Source of the DNA: Methanobrevibacter sp.
GTDB taxonomy: Archaea > Methanobacteriota > Methanobacteria > Methanobacteriales > Methanobacteriaceae
Length of the DNA stretch: 64,000 nt
Direction of reading: 5' to 3'
Assembly: GCF_015062935.1 (NCBI RefSeq)
Contig: NZ_SUTM01000001.1
Coordinates: 62,001-126,000, forward strand
Made by a program: the position numbers and the translations under genes. This document shows, one piece after another, positions 56,836-64,000 of the stretch (position 1 is the first letter of the stretch; every line of letters begins with the position of its first letter). The notes under the pieces are model-generated. The model ran no database searches. It saw nothing but the letters and a program-made list of their open reading frames with translations, and was not told the origin of the DNA.

Positions 56836-57885
56836 ATGGTGGAAATTTCAGTTATATTGCCTGTTTACAACAGTGAAGATTATTTAAGAGAATGTTTGGA
56901 CAGTCTAATTGGTCAGTCATTTAAAGATATTGAAATATTGTGCATTAATGATGGATCTGAGGATAATTCTATTCAAATTCTCAGGGAATATGAAAAAACA
57001 GACAATCGAATAACTGTTATTGACCAGGAAAATATGGGTGTAGCTAAAACTCGAAATAAGGCTTTGGATTTGGTTCATGGAAACTATGTTTATTTTATGG
57101 ATGCCGATGATTACCTTGATTCAAATGCTTTTAAAAAGCTGCATGAAAATATAACTTCAAATAATTCCGATTTATGTATTCTAAAAACTATTTTTGTAAA
57201 AAATTCACAGCAACATAAATTCCCTGCATTTGATTTGGATAAGGAATTTGACAAGGTAAACTTTAACAGATTCACATTTACATATAAGGACATTAAAAGT
57301 CACGTTTTAAATGATTTGTTTGCTCCTTGGCTTAAATTGTATAGGGCAGATTATTTAAAGAATAATGAATTTAGATTTCCTGATATAAAATCCTATTCTG
57401 ATGCGCCGTTTCATGTAATGACTATTCTAAAAGCTCAAAGAATTTCATTCGTTCCGGAATATTTATACTACTATCGTGAAAATGATGATTCATTGGTTCA
57501 TTCATCATCAAATACAATTAATTTTTTCACATTGTCCGATATTATTGAAGGTTATCTGAAAGATAATGGGTATTATGATGAATTTGAACAGGAATTTGAA
57601 GCTTTTCAGGTTGTTAAAATAGTTTATTATATGGGATTCACCGATTCAGAGGAATATTACGTAAAATCAAAAAACACATTAAATTCCATTGATTTTGAAA
57701 ACAATTCTTTGATTTTACAAAAGGACATTGATAAGGCAAAGTTAATATTGGATTGTGATACATTGAATGAAGCTCGTCTTGCAGTTAAGTTATATGACTG
57801 TAACCGCAAAGTCAAAACTCTTGAAGAATCAAAAAGCTGGAAGATTACAAAGCCTTTAAGAAAGTTCACTTCTTCTTTAAAATAA
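56836..57885 (+). CDS. GT2 family glycosyltransferase
   Basis: This 349-aa protein is a clear GT-A fold: VILPVYNSEDYLRECLDSL, CINDGSEDNS and the DADD metal motif (VYFMDADDYLD, residues about 88-98), with an SDAPFH acceptor-side motif. A coiled C-terminal tail ends KSWKITKPLRK. No transmembrane segment is seen, so it is probably a peripheral enzyme building surface glycans. It overlaps the convergent transporter gene by 9 nt. Confidence 0.85.
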   Translation: MVEISVILPVYNSEDYLRECLDSLIGQSFKDIEILCINDGSEDNSIQILREYEKTDNRITVIDQENMGVAKTRNKALDLVHGNYVYFMDADDYLDSNAFKKLHENITSNNSDLCILKTIFVKNSQQHKFPAFDLDKEFDKVNFNRFTFTYKDIKSHVLNDLFAPWLKLYRADYLKNNEFRFPDIKSYSDAPFHVMTILKAQRISFVPEYLYYYRENDDSLVHSSSNTINFFTLSDIIEGYLKDNGYYDEFEQEFEAFQVVKIVYYMGFTDSEEYYVKSKNTLNSIDFENNSLILQKDIDKAKLILDCDTLNEARLAVKLYDCNRKVKTLEESKSWKITKPLRKFTSSLK

Positions 57886-58845
57886 ATTGTTTTGACAAAC
57901 AAAAAACAGTCCGGAATTTTTAATCCATAATACGAATTTTGACATGATGTAAAGTATTGGCAGTTCTATTAAAGGCCCAATTACTAGTGCAATGGAGATT
58001 AATTCATGACCTGGGAAAGAATTAATGGCGATAGCAAGGGCTAACGGTGAATTTCGCGCTAAAGTTGTCATTGTCAGGCTTGCATACTCAGAATATGTGA
58101 AATTAATTTTTTCAGATACCAACAGATCTATTATTGCATTTGCACAGAAGAAAATGATTAACGGGATGAAGATTGTCACAATTGAATTTAAATTTGAAAA
58201 CAACAATTCTCCCTGACTTGAAAATATGCAAAATACTGCAAGTGATAAAAACCATATCTGAAGGGAACTGAATAGTTCACTGGCTCTTTCAAGATTCTTT
58301 TTCATTATTAATTTGGTAATTTGAGCTGCAATAAATGGAATTACAATAACGATTAAAAGTGAATATCCGATTTGTGTGAAATCCATGCTGTTTGCTGTTG
58401 AGAAAAATATGGCGAGGTATATAGGCAGCAATATGATTTGCAGAACTAAATTGATTGGCAATATTGATAAACTAAGTTTAACGTCTCCTTTTGCCATTTT
58501 TGTAAATACTAGATACCAGTCAGTACATGGAGTTAATATTAACATGAAAAATCCTATTATTATGTCTATATTTCCTTTTAGGAATAATGTTCCCAGAAAA
58601 TATCCGAATAATGGTGTCCAGATGAAATTGATTATTAAACTTGTTGATGTAAATTTTAAATTTTTAAAACTGTTTTTCAGCTCTGATATAGGCACTTCTA
58701 AAAATAATCCGTATAACATCAGGCAGAGGAAAATGTTTATCAGGTAATCAGTATTTTCCGCTATAATACCTATGTTTGAAAAGAGTAATCCCAATATTAT
58801 CGCTGAAAAAATTATTATTGGTTCAAGTTTTTCAATCAGTTCCAT
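57877..58845 (-). CDS. ACR3-like arsenite/SBF-family transporter
   Basis: This 322-aa polytopic protein has nine to ten hydrophobic helices. It contains the ACR3 hallmark LTPCTDWYLVFT around residue 105, with the conserved Cys, and TTLARNSPLALAIA in the second half. It belongs to the bile acid/arsenite/riboflavin transporter superfamily and may expel arsenite. No ars operon partners are beside it, so substrate remains inferred. Confidence 0.75.
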   Translation of the reverse strand: MELIEKLEPIIIFSAIILGLLFSNIGIIAENTDYLINIFLCLMLYGLFLEVPISELKNSFKNLKFTSTSLIINFIWTPLFGYFLGTLFLKGNIDIIIGFFMLILTPCTDWYLVFTKMAKGDVKLSLSILPINLVLQIILLPIYLAIFFSTANSMDFTQIGYSLLIVIVIPFIAAQITKLIMKKNLERASELFSSLQIWFLSLAVFCIFSSQGELLFSNLNSIVTIFIPLIIFFCANAIIDLLVSEKINFTYSEYASLTMTTLARNSPLALAIAINSFPGHELISIALVIGPLIELPILYIMSKFVLWIKNSGLFFVCQNNLF

Positions 58846-59050
58846 GCTATCACTTTTAGGTGTGACTAAATTTATTGGTGTTAATATTTATAATTTTTTA
58901 TTTTAAGTATTTTATTTAAATTTTAATTTAAGTGCTTATTTTGTCTTATTTTTTTAATTTATGCTATTTTATTCAGTAATTATATTTTTTTAAAAATTTT
59001 TTTATATGGTAATCTTGTTTTATAAGATTTTTTTTATAAATGCATACATT

Positions 59051-59060
59051 TATAATAAAT
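59051..59060 (+). promoter_or_regulatory. TATA-like sequence of ehb operon
   Basis: TATAATAAAT lies in the AT-rich 290-nt gap before ehbA (58846-59136). The gap has several other TATA-like runs, so the exact box is uncertain. No gene or clear hairpin is seen in the rest of the gap. Confidence 0.3.
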
Positions 59061-59136
59061 AATCATGATAAATAATAATATTATTATTTAATGTCAATTT
59101 GATATTTTAATAAATTAATGAAATGGAGCTTGTTTA

Positions 59137-59451
59137 ATGTTTTTAACTAGAATTGGCTATGGAATTGCTTATTTCGTAGTTCTTATTTACGAAGTAATTA
59201 AAGCAACAATTGACGTTAGCTTTAATTCAATTATGAGGAGAAATATTGATCCTGTAATTGTTGATGTTGAAACAGTATTAGAGAGACCTGTTTCACAAAC
59301 AATTTTAGCTAATAGTATTTCTTTAACTCCTGGTACTTTGTCTGTTGATTTAGACAGTGAGAATAACATTATTAAAGTAGCTGCTATTTCTCCTAGAAAA
59401 AAAGAGGATATTATTCCATTTGAACCGTATATTAAAAAAATGTTAGAATGA
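59137..59451 (+). CDS. ehbA: Ehb hydrogenase subunit A (MnhE-like)
   Basis: This 104-aa protein has one N-terminal membrane helix, then a soluble segment (VILRP-like VETVLERPVSQTILANSISLTPGTLSVDL) typical of MnhE/MrpE subunits. It opens the operon for Ehb, the membrane [NiFe] hydrogenase that uses ion flow to drive H2-dependent reduction of low-potential ferredoxin for biosynthesis. GGAGCTT precedes the ATG. Confidence 0.8.
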   Translation: MFLTRIGYGIAYFVVLIYEVIKATIDVSFNSIMRRNIDPVIVDVETVLERPVSQTILANSISLTPGTLSVDLDSENNIIKVAAISPRKKEDIIPFEPYIKKMLE

Positions 59452-59480
59452 TATTCTTATAAAATAGTCGAGTGAGAAGT

Positions 59481-59747
59481 ATGGATATATTGTTTATTTC
59501 AAAAATACTGCTGGTTATTGCATTATGCATAATAATGTTGGCAGCTCTAAGAGCAAGTGCATATAAATCCACATCAATGGGGCTTTTAGGAAGTTCCGTA
59601 ATTGTCAATGCTTTTGCAGTGGCATTGTTGATTGTTGGAGGTTTATATAATCTTGAATTCTTTAGAGATATATCATTAGCTTTAATATTCTTTGGTTTTG
59701 TAGGCACTGTTGCTTTCGCTATTGTTTTGGGAGGGGATGACGAATGA
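59481..59747 (+). CDS. ehbB: Ehb hydrogenase subunit B (MnhF-like)
   Basis: This 88-aa protein has three membrane helices with the MnhF pattern (LRASAYKSTSMGLLGSSVIVNAFAVALL, then [23 protein letters not shown]). The ATG at 59481 follows GTGAG; an upstream GTG is less likely. It overlaps the next gene by ATGA. It forms part of the antiporter-like ion module. Confidence 0.8.
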   Translation: MDILFISKILLVIALCIIMLAALRASAYKSTSMGLLGSSVIVNAFAVALLIVGGLYNLEFFRDISLALIFFGFVGTVAFAIVLGGDDE

Positions 59748-60169
59748 TAGAATATATTCAATCTGCTCTTCTCATTATATCTGCAATATTGATGATTATA
59801 GCGGCTGTCGGTGTTTTAACCGTTGGAAAAGACACTAAAAATGTTGTTTATGCAAGAATTCACATTTTTGGGGTATTTGATATTGCTTGTATTATTGCTA
59901 TGATTGCTATTGGCCAATACTTGCTTGCAGGTGTATACTTTATTCTTGCACCGTTTACAGCTCACGCAATAGCCAATGCTTATTGGAAAAAAGAAGATAG
60001 AGATAATAATTTAGAGTCAGTAACTGTTGAAGAAGAAGTCGTAGAAGATAATAATCCTTTCATACATCCTAAAGAAAAAATACAAGCTTTAGAGAGCAAA
60101 GATTCAGAAAAACTTAAGGTGGATGAAAGATTCTCAGTTACTATGTTGGAAATTGATGAGGGGGAGTAA
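59744..60169 (+). CDS. ehbC: Ehb hydrogenase subunit C (MnhG-like)
   Basis: This 141-aa protein has three membrane helices (about 5-27, 42-60, 64-85) with the MnhG motif [12 protein letters not shown]. It continues into a roughly 55-residue hydrophilic tail rich in Glu, Lys and Asp ([22 protein letters not shown]...). The tail is cytoplasmic by topology and of unknown role. It starts inside the ehbB stop. Confidence 0.8.
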   Translation: MIEYIQSALLIISAILMIIAAVGVLTVGKDTKNVVYARIHIFGVFDIACIIAMIAIGQYLLAGVYFILAPFTAHAIANAYWKKEDRDNNLESVTVEEEVVEDNNPFIHPKEKIQALESKDSEKLKVDERFSVTMLEIDEGE

Positions 60170-60170
60170 A

Positions 60171-60404
60171 ATGATAGAATTTGTATTAATGGTTATAATT
60201 ATATTGAGTGCAATTCTTGCCCTTATTCAAAAAGACTTATTGAAGGCAGCAATCCTAACAGGATTTTCAGGTGGAGCTTTAGCTGTTTTATTCCAAATTT
60301 TGCTTGCTCCTGATGTTGCATTAACTCAAGCGATTGTTGGTGCAGCAATTGTCCCTGTATTTATTGCTTTAGCTGTTAAAAAAACTCAAAGGGAGGATAG
60401 CTAA
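60171..60404 (+). CDS. ehbD: Ehb hydrogenase subunit D (DUF4040)
   Basis: This 77-aa protein has two membrane helices. It carries the [37 protein letters not shown] signature of the MnhB/MbhD-type DUF4040 domain, which contains the conserved charged residues of the ion channel. ATG 60171 follows GGGGGAG. It overlaps ehbE at one base. Confidence 0.82.
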   Translation: MIEFVLMVIIILSAILALIQKDLLKAAILTGFSGGALAVLFQILLAPDVALTQAIVGAAIVPVFIALAVKKTQREDS

Positions 60405-60790
60405 TGGCACAAACACAACTTGCGATATTATTGACTTCTGCTGCATTGGTCATAATCGGACTTTATTCAGCAATATTCATTGATAATATCATTAAAAAGA
60501 TAATTGGTATTAGTTTTATTGAAGAGGGAGCTAATCTATTCATTGTTGCTATTGGTTATAAGCCAGGTGGTGTCGTACCAATTTTAATGCCTGGAATGGA
60601 TACATCCTGGTTCGCATCAAATGCAGCATATCCTTTGCCTTTCGGGTTAGTACTCACAAGTATAGTAATTGGTGCAAGTACTTTGGCAGTAATGCTTGCA
60701 TTGGTAATGGTTTTATACAGAAGATACGGTACATTAAGTACTAAAGTCATGTTGGCTGACACATCAAAACAGGAGGAATACGATGAATGA
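60404..60790 (+). CDS. ehbE: Ehb hydrogenase subunit E (MnhC/NuoK-like)
   Basis: This 128-aa protein has three membrane helices of the MnhC/NuoK type ([37 protein letters not shown] with a buried Glu pair, then [28 protein letters not shown]). GGGAGG precedes the ATG. It overlaps ehbF by 8 nt. Confidence 0.85.
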   Translation: MAQTQLAILLTSAALVIIGLYSAIFIDNIIKKIIGISFIEEGANLFIVAIGYKPGGVVPILMPGMDTSWFASNAAYPLPFGLVLTSIVIGASTLAVMLALVMVLYRRYGTLSTKVMLADTSKQEEYDE

Positions 60791-62237
60791 ATTAATTCCA
60801 CTTATGGTTATTGTTCCTCTTATGGCAGCATTAATTATTAGTGCATTTTCAAGATTTAACACTGCAACTAAAATATTTGCATTTGTTGTTGCGATTTGTC
60901 TTCCTATAATACCATTGGCTTCAAATTATGGTCTTCATTACTTCGGAGGTTATGCACCGATACTGGATAATGTAACAAATGTAATGTATCATCCGGCAAT
61001 TACCTATTCATTCACATTCTTACAACAGATATTTATAGGAATGCTTGGTCTTTTAACATTCTTAGTTGTATTCATTTATTTAACTAAATACAAAGAAGTT
61101 TCAGGACCTTATTTATTCTTGCTGTTCTTAGGTACTGCTGCTGTTACTGCAATGCTTTTAACAGACGATATATTCCACATGTTCGTATTCTTTGAAATAT
61201 TGGCTCTTGCGCAAGTAGGTATTGTAGCGGCATCTTCAATAGATTACAGTTATGAGATGGCTTTAAAATATATGATTTTAGGGTCAATAGGATCTCCGAT
61301 GATGCTTTTGGGAATTGGATTTTTACTTGCGATGACTGGTAGTGTAAATGTAACAGATATTGCAGTTGCGGTTCACAGCGGATTAGTCAGCGCTACTTCT
61401 CCAGTATTTTTATTATCACTCGCTTTAATATTCTTTGGTTGGTTATACGCATCAGGTTTACCACCATTCCATACAATAAAATCTGGAATTTATTCAAAAG
61501 CAGAACCTCATGGTGCAGCATTGCTTCAGTCATTTACAGTAGTTTCAATGGTTTCCATAGTACTGATAATGTTTAGAATATATTCATCATTACCAATATT
61601 TGAAGTTCTCATAGTGTTCTTCTCTATCTTAGCTATGATATTGGGTGTCTCTCTTGCATTAACTCAAACAGACTTCAGAAGAATGATTGGATTTTTAGCT
61701 GTTGGTGAATTAGGATTTATTGGTTTAGGTATTGGGCTTGGAACCCAGTATGCAATTACCGCCGGACTTTTCCAAGCATTAAATGAAATCATTATTACTG
61801 CACTTCTATTCATAGGATTTGGTGCAATTGTAAACGCAACAAATGAAGTGGATACTCGTAAACTCGGAGGGCTTCTTGCAGAACATCCAAAAGTAAGTAT
61901 AATGCTTTTAATTGCCGGTTTGGCGATGGCAGGTGTTCCTCCATTAAGCGGTTTCCAATCCAAATTAATGCTTGTTCAAGCTTCTTTAAGTTGTGGATTC
62001 CCGGAAATCTCTATTTTGGCAATTATGGTGAGTATAGCTACATTTGTAGTATTTGTAAAAACATATTACACAATGTTTTTAAAACCAAAACCAAGAGACT
62101 TAGAACTTGAAGGAAAAGAAGTTCCAAGAACAATGATATTTGCCATGGCAATATTATTAATCATTGTTGTATTATTAGGTGTTTACCCGGATGTAGTAAC
62201 AAATGGAATTTCTAGCTTTGTAGGAGGGCTATTATGA
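60783..62237 (+). CDS. ehbF: Ehb hydrogenase subunit F (MnhD/NuoN-like)
   Basis: This 484-aa antiporter-like subunit has about 14 helices. The conserved charged residues are in the [17 protein letters not shown] region (Glu), [24 protein letters not shown] (Lys and His) and [33 protein letters not shown] (Lys). It is the main ion-translocating subunit and the largest membrane protein of the complex encoded in this window. GGAGGAATACG precedes its ATG. Confidence 0.9.
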   Translation: MNELIPLMVIVPLMAALIISAFSRFNTATKIFAFVVAICLPIIPLASNYGLHYFGGYAPILDNVTNVMYHPAITYSFTFLQQIFIGMLGLLTFLVVFIYLTKYKEVSGPYLFLLFLGTAAVTAMLLTDDIFHMFVFFEILALAQVGIVAASSIDYSYEMALKYMILGSIGSPMMLLGIGFLLAMTGSVNVTDIAVAVHSGLVSATSPVFLLSLALIFFGWLYASGLPPFHTIKSGIYSKAEPHGAALLQSFTVVSMVSIVLIMFRIYSSLPIFEVLIVFFSILAMILGVSLALTQTDFRRMIGFLAVGELGFIGLGIGLGTQYAITAGLFQALNEIIITALLFIGFGAIVNATNEVDTRKLGGLLAEHPKVSIMLLIAGLAMAGVPPLSGFQSKLMLVQASLSCGFPEISILAIMVSIATFVVFVKTYYTMFLKPKPRDLELEGKEVPRTMIFAMAILLIIVVLLGVYPDVVTNGISSFVGGLL

Positions 62238-62569
62238 AACTATATGATCAAATATTCGATGTTGTAAAACAATTTAGAAAATTGTTTTCACCAGGTCCTG
62301 TAACAAATGCAGATGTTTCAGGAAGTATTACTGCGGAAATATTTTTAATTGTTTCATTAGTGTTATCAGCGATATTATTAAGGCATGTTAATTTATTGCT
62401 TGCAGGTTTAGTGACATTAATATTGGCAGTTGTATTAATTGCAAATATTCCACTTATACCTAAGTTTAAAATTGAACAAGAGGATTCCTTGGAGAAAATG
62501 GTATTCTATGCGGTGATGACACTTGCAATCTTAGGCATATTCTTATACTGGGGTGGTAGTCTTGTCTAA
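62234..62569 (+). CDS. ehbG: Ehb hydrogenase subunit G
   Basis: This 111-aa protein has three membrane helices and a short soluble N-terminus ([18 protein letters not shown]). It has no close Mrp counterpart and is recognised by its place between ehbF and ehbH and by size. It overlaps ehbF by ATGA. Confidence 0.75.
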   Translation: MKLYDQIFDVVKQFRKLFSPGPVTNADVSGSITAEIFLIVSLVLSAILLRHVNLLLAGLVTLILAVVLIANIPLIPKFKIEQEDSLEKMVFYAVMTLAILGIFLYWGGSLV

Positions 62570-62840
62570 TACTACTATTCGTAATTTATTTGCAGCTGTA
62601 TTGACAGCAGTATTCTCTGTTACTTTACTGGATGCAGTATTCCATTTAAGTAGCATGATCCAACCTGGTATCAGTAATGTTTATAACGCTTTAGGAACCC
62701 AGATTGCTCCAAATTTAGTTACTGTAGTAATTTTTGATTTTAGAGCATATGATACACTGGGTGAGTCAATTATATTATTAACTGCTGGATTAGTTGTTTT
62801 ACTTATATTCGGTAGAGGATTATTGGGGGATAAACAATGA
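62562..62840 (+). CDS. ehbH: Ehb hydrogenase subunit H (MnhB N-type)
   Basis: This 92-aa protein contains [33 protein letters not shown], the MrpB N-type signature [11 protein letters not shown] 62562 is chosen as start because GGGGTGG lies just upstream; a GTG three codons earlier overlaps that site. It overlaps ehbG and ehbI by a few bases. Confidence 0.78.
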   Translation: MSNTTIRNLFAAVLTAVFSVTLLDAVFHLSSMIQPGISNVYNALGTQIAPNLVTVVIFDFRAYDTLGESIILLTAGLVVLLIFGRGLLGDKQ

Positions 62841-63313
62841 GTCAGGGCAGTATGATTTTAAAACTTATATCTTTGCCGATTTCCATTATTCTAATCTGTT
62901 TAGGTATAATGACTATTCTTGGAGGTCACATCACTCCTGGTGGAGGTTTCCAAGGTGGTGCAATGATAGCTAGTGGAATTATATTATCTATTCTTGTTTA
63001 TGGTTTAGGTAATTCTCCATTAGAATTATCTCACGCTTATATTGAAGTATTGGAATCTGTAGGTGCATTAGGATTCGTAATTTTCGGGTTAATCGGTTTG
63101 TTTGTAGGAGGATTTTTCCTATACAATGTAGGTACTGATTTATTCAATATAGTTCCTGCTGCAATTCAAAACGTGTTCCATTATCCGGATGTTACAAATG
63201 CAGGTATCATTCCTTATCTTAATGTATTTGTAGGTTTAAAGGTATTTGTAGGATTATCCTCAATTGTAATTGCATTTGCAGGATTTAAGAAATTAGTTGA
63301 GGAGGGTGAATAA
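62837..63313 (+). CDS. ehbI: Ehb hydrogenase subunit I (MnhB-like)
   Basis: This 158-aa protein has four membrane helices with the MnhB hallmark [22 protein letters not shown] (about 29-50). It starts inside the ehbH stop and its last base overlaps ehbJ. It is part of the ion-translocating module. Confidence 0.85.
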   Translation: MSQGSMILKLISLPISIILICLGIMTILGGHITPGGGFQGGAMIASGIILSILVYGLGNSPLELSHAYIEVLESVGALGFVIFGLIGLFVGGFFLYNVGTDLFNIVPAAIQNVFHYPDVTNAGIIPYLNVFVGLKVFVGLSSIVIAFAGFKKLVEEGE

Positions 63314-63561
63314 TGTTATCTATTGGTCCAATAATAATGGGTTTGATATTAGGTTTAATTATAGGATCTCAAATTAAAACCGCAATGTCAGATGCAAATT
63401 TCACTCTCGGTTCATTTGTAGTAATTTTAATTGCAGGAATTATTGTAGCATGGCAATCAGGTAATTATCCATTTTACAATGACTTACCTATTTCCACTGC
63501 ATTTCTATCTGCAATGATTGGAATTTTTGTAGGCAAACTACTATTTGCAAGGAGTAAATAA
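63313..63561 (+). CDS. ehbJ: Ehb hydrogenase subunit J
   Basis: This 82-aa protein has three membrane helices (GPIIMGLILGLIIGSQI, VVILIAGIIVAWQSG, AFLSAMIGIFVGKLLFA). It is small, hydrophobic and known only from Ehb-type clusters by position. GAGGGTGAATA precedes the ATG. Confidence 0.75.
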   Translation: MLSIGPIIMGLILGLIIGSQIKTAMSDANFTLGSFVVILIAGIIVAWQSGNYPFYNDLPISTAFLSAMIGIFVGKLLFARSK

Positions 63562-63573
63562 GGGGTTTTTATA

Positions 63574-64000
63574 ATGTTTTTATCGACTAATACATGTGAA
63601 AATGGAGATTGTATTAAATCATGTCCTACAAAATCTATAAGATTAATTAACGGAAAACCATTCAGCTGTTTAACTTGCGGAATATGTTATAAAAACTGTC
63701 CTAATGGAGCTATATTCCAGAATAGCTATGGCGGATATGTTGTAGACAGAGCTAAATGTAACGGCTGTGGAATGTGTATGTACAACTGTCCAACAAACAA
63801 TATTTCAATTGAAGACGGTATTGTTTATGGAATCTGCTCACGTTGTGGAGTTTGTGCAGAAGCATATCCTGAATGTCGTGTAGACGGCTTTGAAATGGAA
63901 AGAGACAAGCAGATTACTTTAATAAAATCAATGAACATATTAAATCCTCCATTGAAGGACGTTCCTCATAAATCAGAATATCTGGTAACTGAAGTATCAA
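63574..64000 (+). CDS. ehbK: Ehb polyferredoxin subunit K (cut by window end)
   Basis: This partial gene runs past the window end; 142 codons are visible. It contains repeated CxxCxxCxxxCP ferredoxin motifs: SCLTCGICYKNCP, CNGCGMCMYNCP and CSRCGVCAEAYPEC, plus an initial CENGDCIKSCP. These would hold several [4Fe-4S] clusters and pass electrons between ferredoxin and the hydrogenase. GGGGTTTTTATA precedes the ATG. Confidence 0.85.
   Translation, partial: MFLSTNTCENGDCIKSCPTKSIRLINGKPFSCLTCGICYKNCPNGAIFQNSYGGYVVDRAKCNGCGMCMYNCPTNNISIEDGIVYGICSRCGVCAEAYPECRVDGFEMERDKQITLIKSMNILNPPLKDVPHKSEYLVTEVS

Overview
The window is AT-rich archaeal DNA that fits a gut or rumen Methanobrevibacter (Methanobacteriales). 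Three things point there: an Ehb-type energy-converting hydrogenase operon at the right end, a pseudomurein endopeptidase-like lysin (pseudomurein is the cell wall of this order), and giant adhesin-like surface proteins with the lysine-rich C-terminal domain typical of the genus. TATA-like boxes lie about 25 nt upstream of several start codons, suggesting leaderless mRNAs, alongside genes with strong GGAGG/GGTGA ribosome binding sites. No rRNA, tRNA or CRISPR array was seen.

Region 1 (about 1-9.4 kb, + strand) is the distal part of a prophage: tail or fibre proteins, a holin-like pair, a small glycosyltransferase, a decoration-domain/collagen fusion, further collagen-like (Gly-X-Y) proteins, lectin-like proteins and a winged-helix regulator. 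Region 2 (9.4-18.1 kb) is a defence island: a membrane protein, a tyrosine recombinase, and a type I restriction-modification operon (hsdR-hsdM-hsdS on the minus strand). Facing it are an inverted second hsdS and a stranded target-recognition half-gene, carrying perfect inverted repeats of 35, 38 and 109 bp. This looks like a DNA-inversion system that reassorts specificity.

Region 3 (18.2-22.5 kb) holds a capsid module (decoration protein plus two tandem major-capsid-like paralogues) and small accessory genes. Region 4 (22.5-28 kb) holds a decayed recombinase, an ImmA/IrrE-type metallopeptidase paired with a PIN-domain protein, and long non-coding stretches with hairpins. One of these is an 18-bp inverted-repeat pair that brackets the DNA just upstream of the adhesin genes. 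Region 5 (28.0-40.6 kb) is three secreted adhesin-like proteins of 502, 1320 and 2287 aa. Region 6 (40.8-47 kb) holds a third tyrosine recombinase, the pseudomurein endopeptidase-like lysin, an AlbA_2/Schlafen-like protein and the terminase small and large subunits. The terminase is directly followed by host genes; no portal, protease or tail-tape gene was recognised. The phage genes are therefore scattered in modules, each near a related recombinase.

Region 7 (47.1-64 kb) is chromosomal core: NAD(P)HX repair enzyme, SfsA, Sir2, a DinG/XPD-like helicase, argininosuccinate synthase, a UPF1-like helicase, an AspA/AstE-like deacylase, a DUF457 membrane protein, a GT2 glycosyltransferase, an ACR3-like transporter, and the first eleven genes of the ehb operon, the last cut by the window end.

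Gene calls rest on motif reading by eye; no database search was run. Start codons were moved to internal ATG/TTG codons where a ribosome binding site or TATA spacing supports it.
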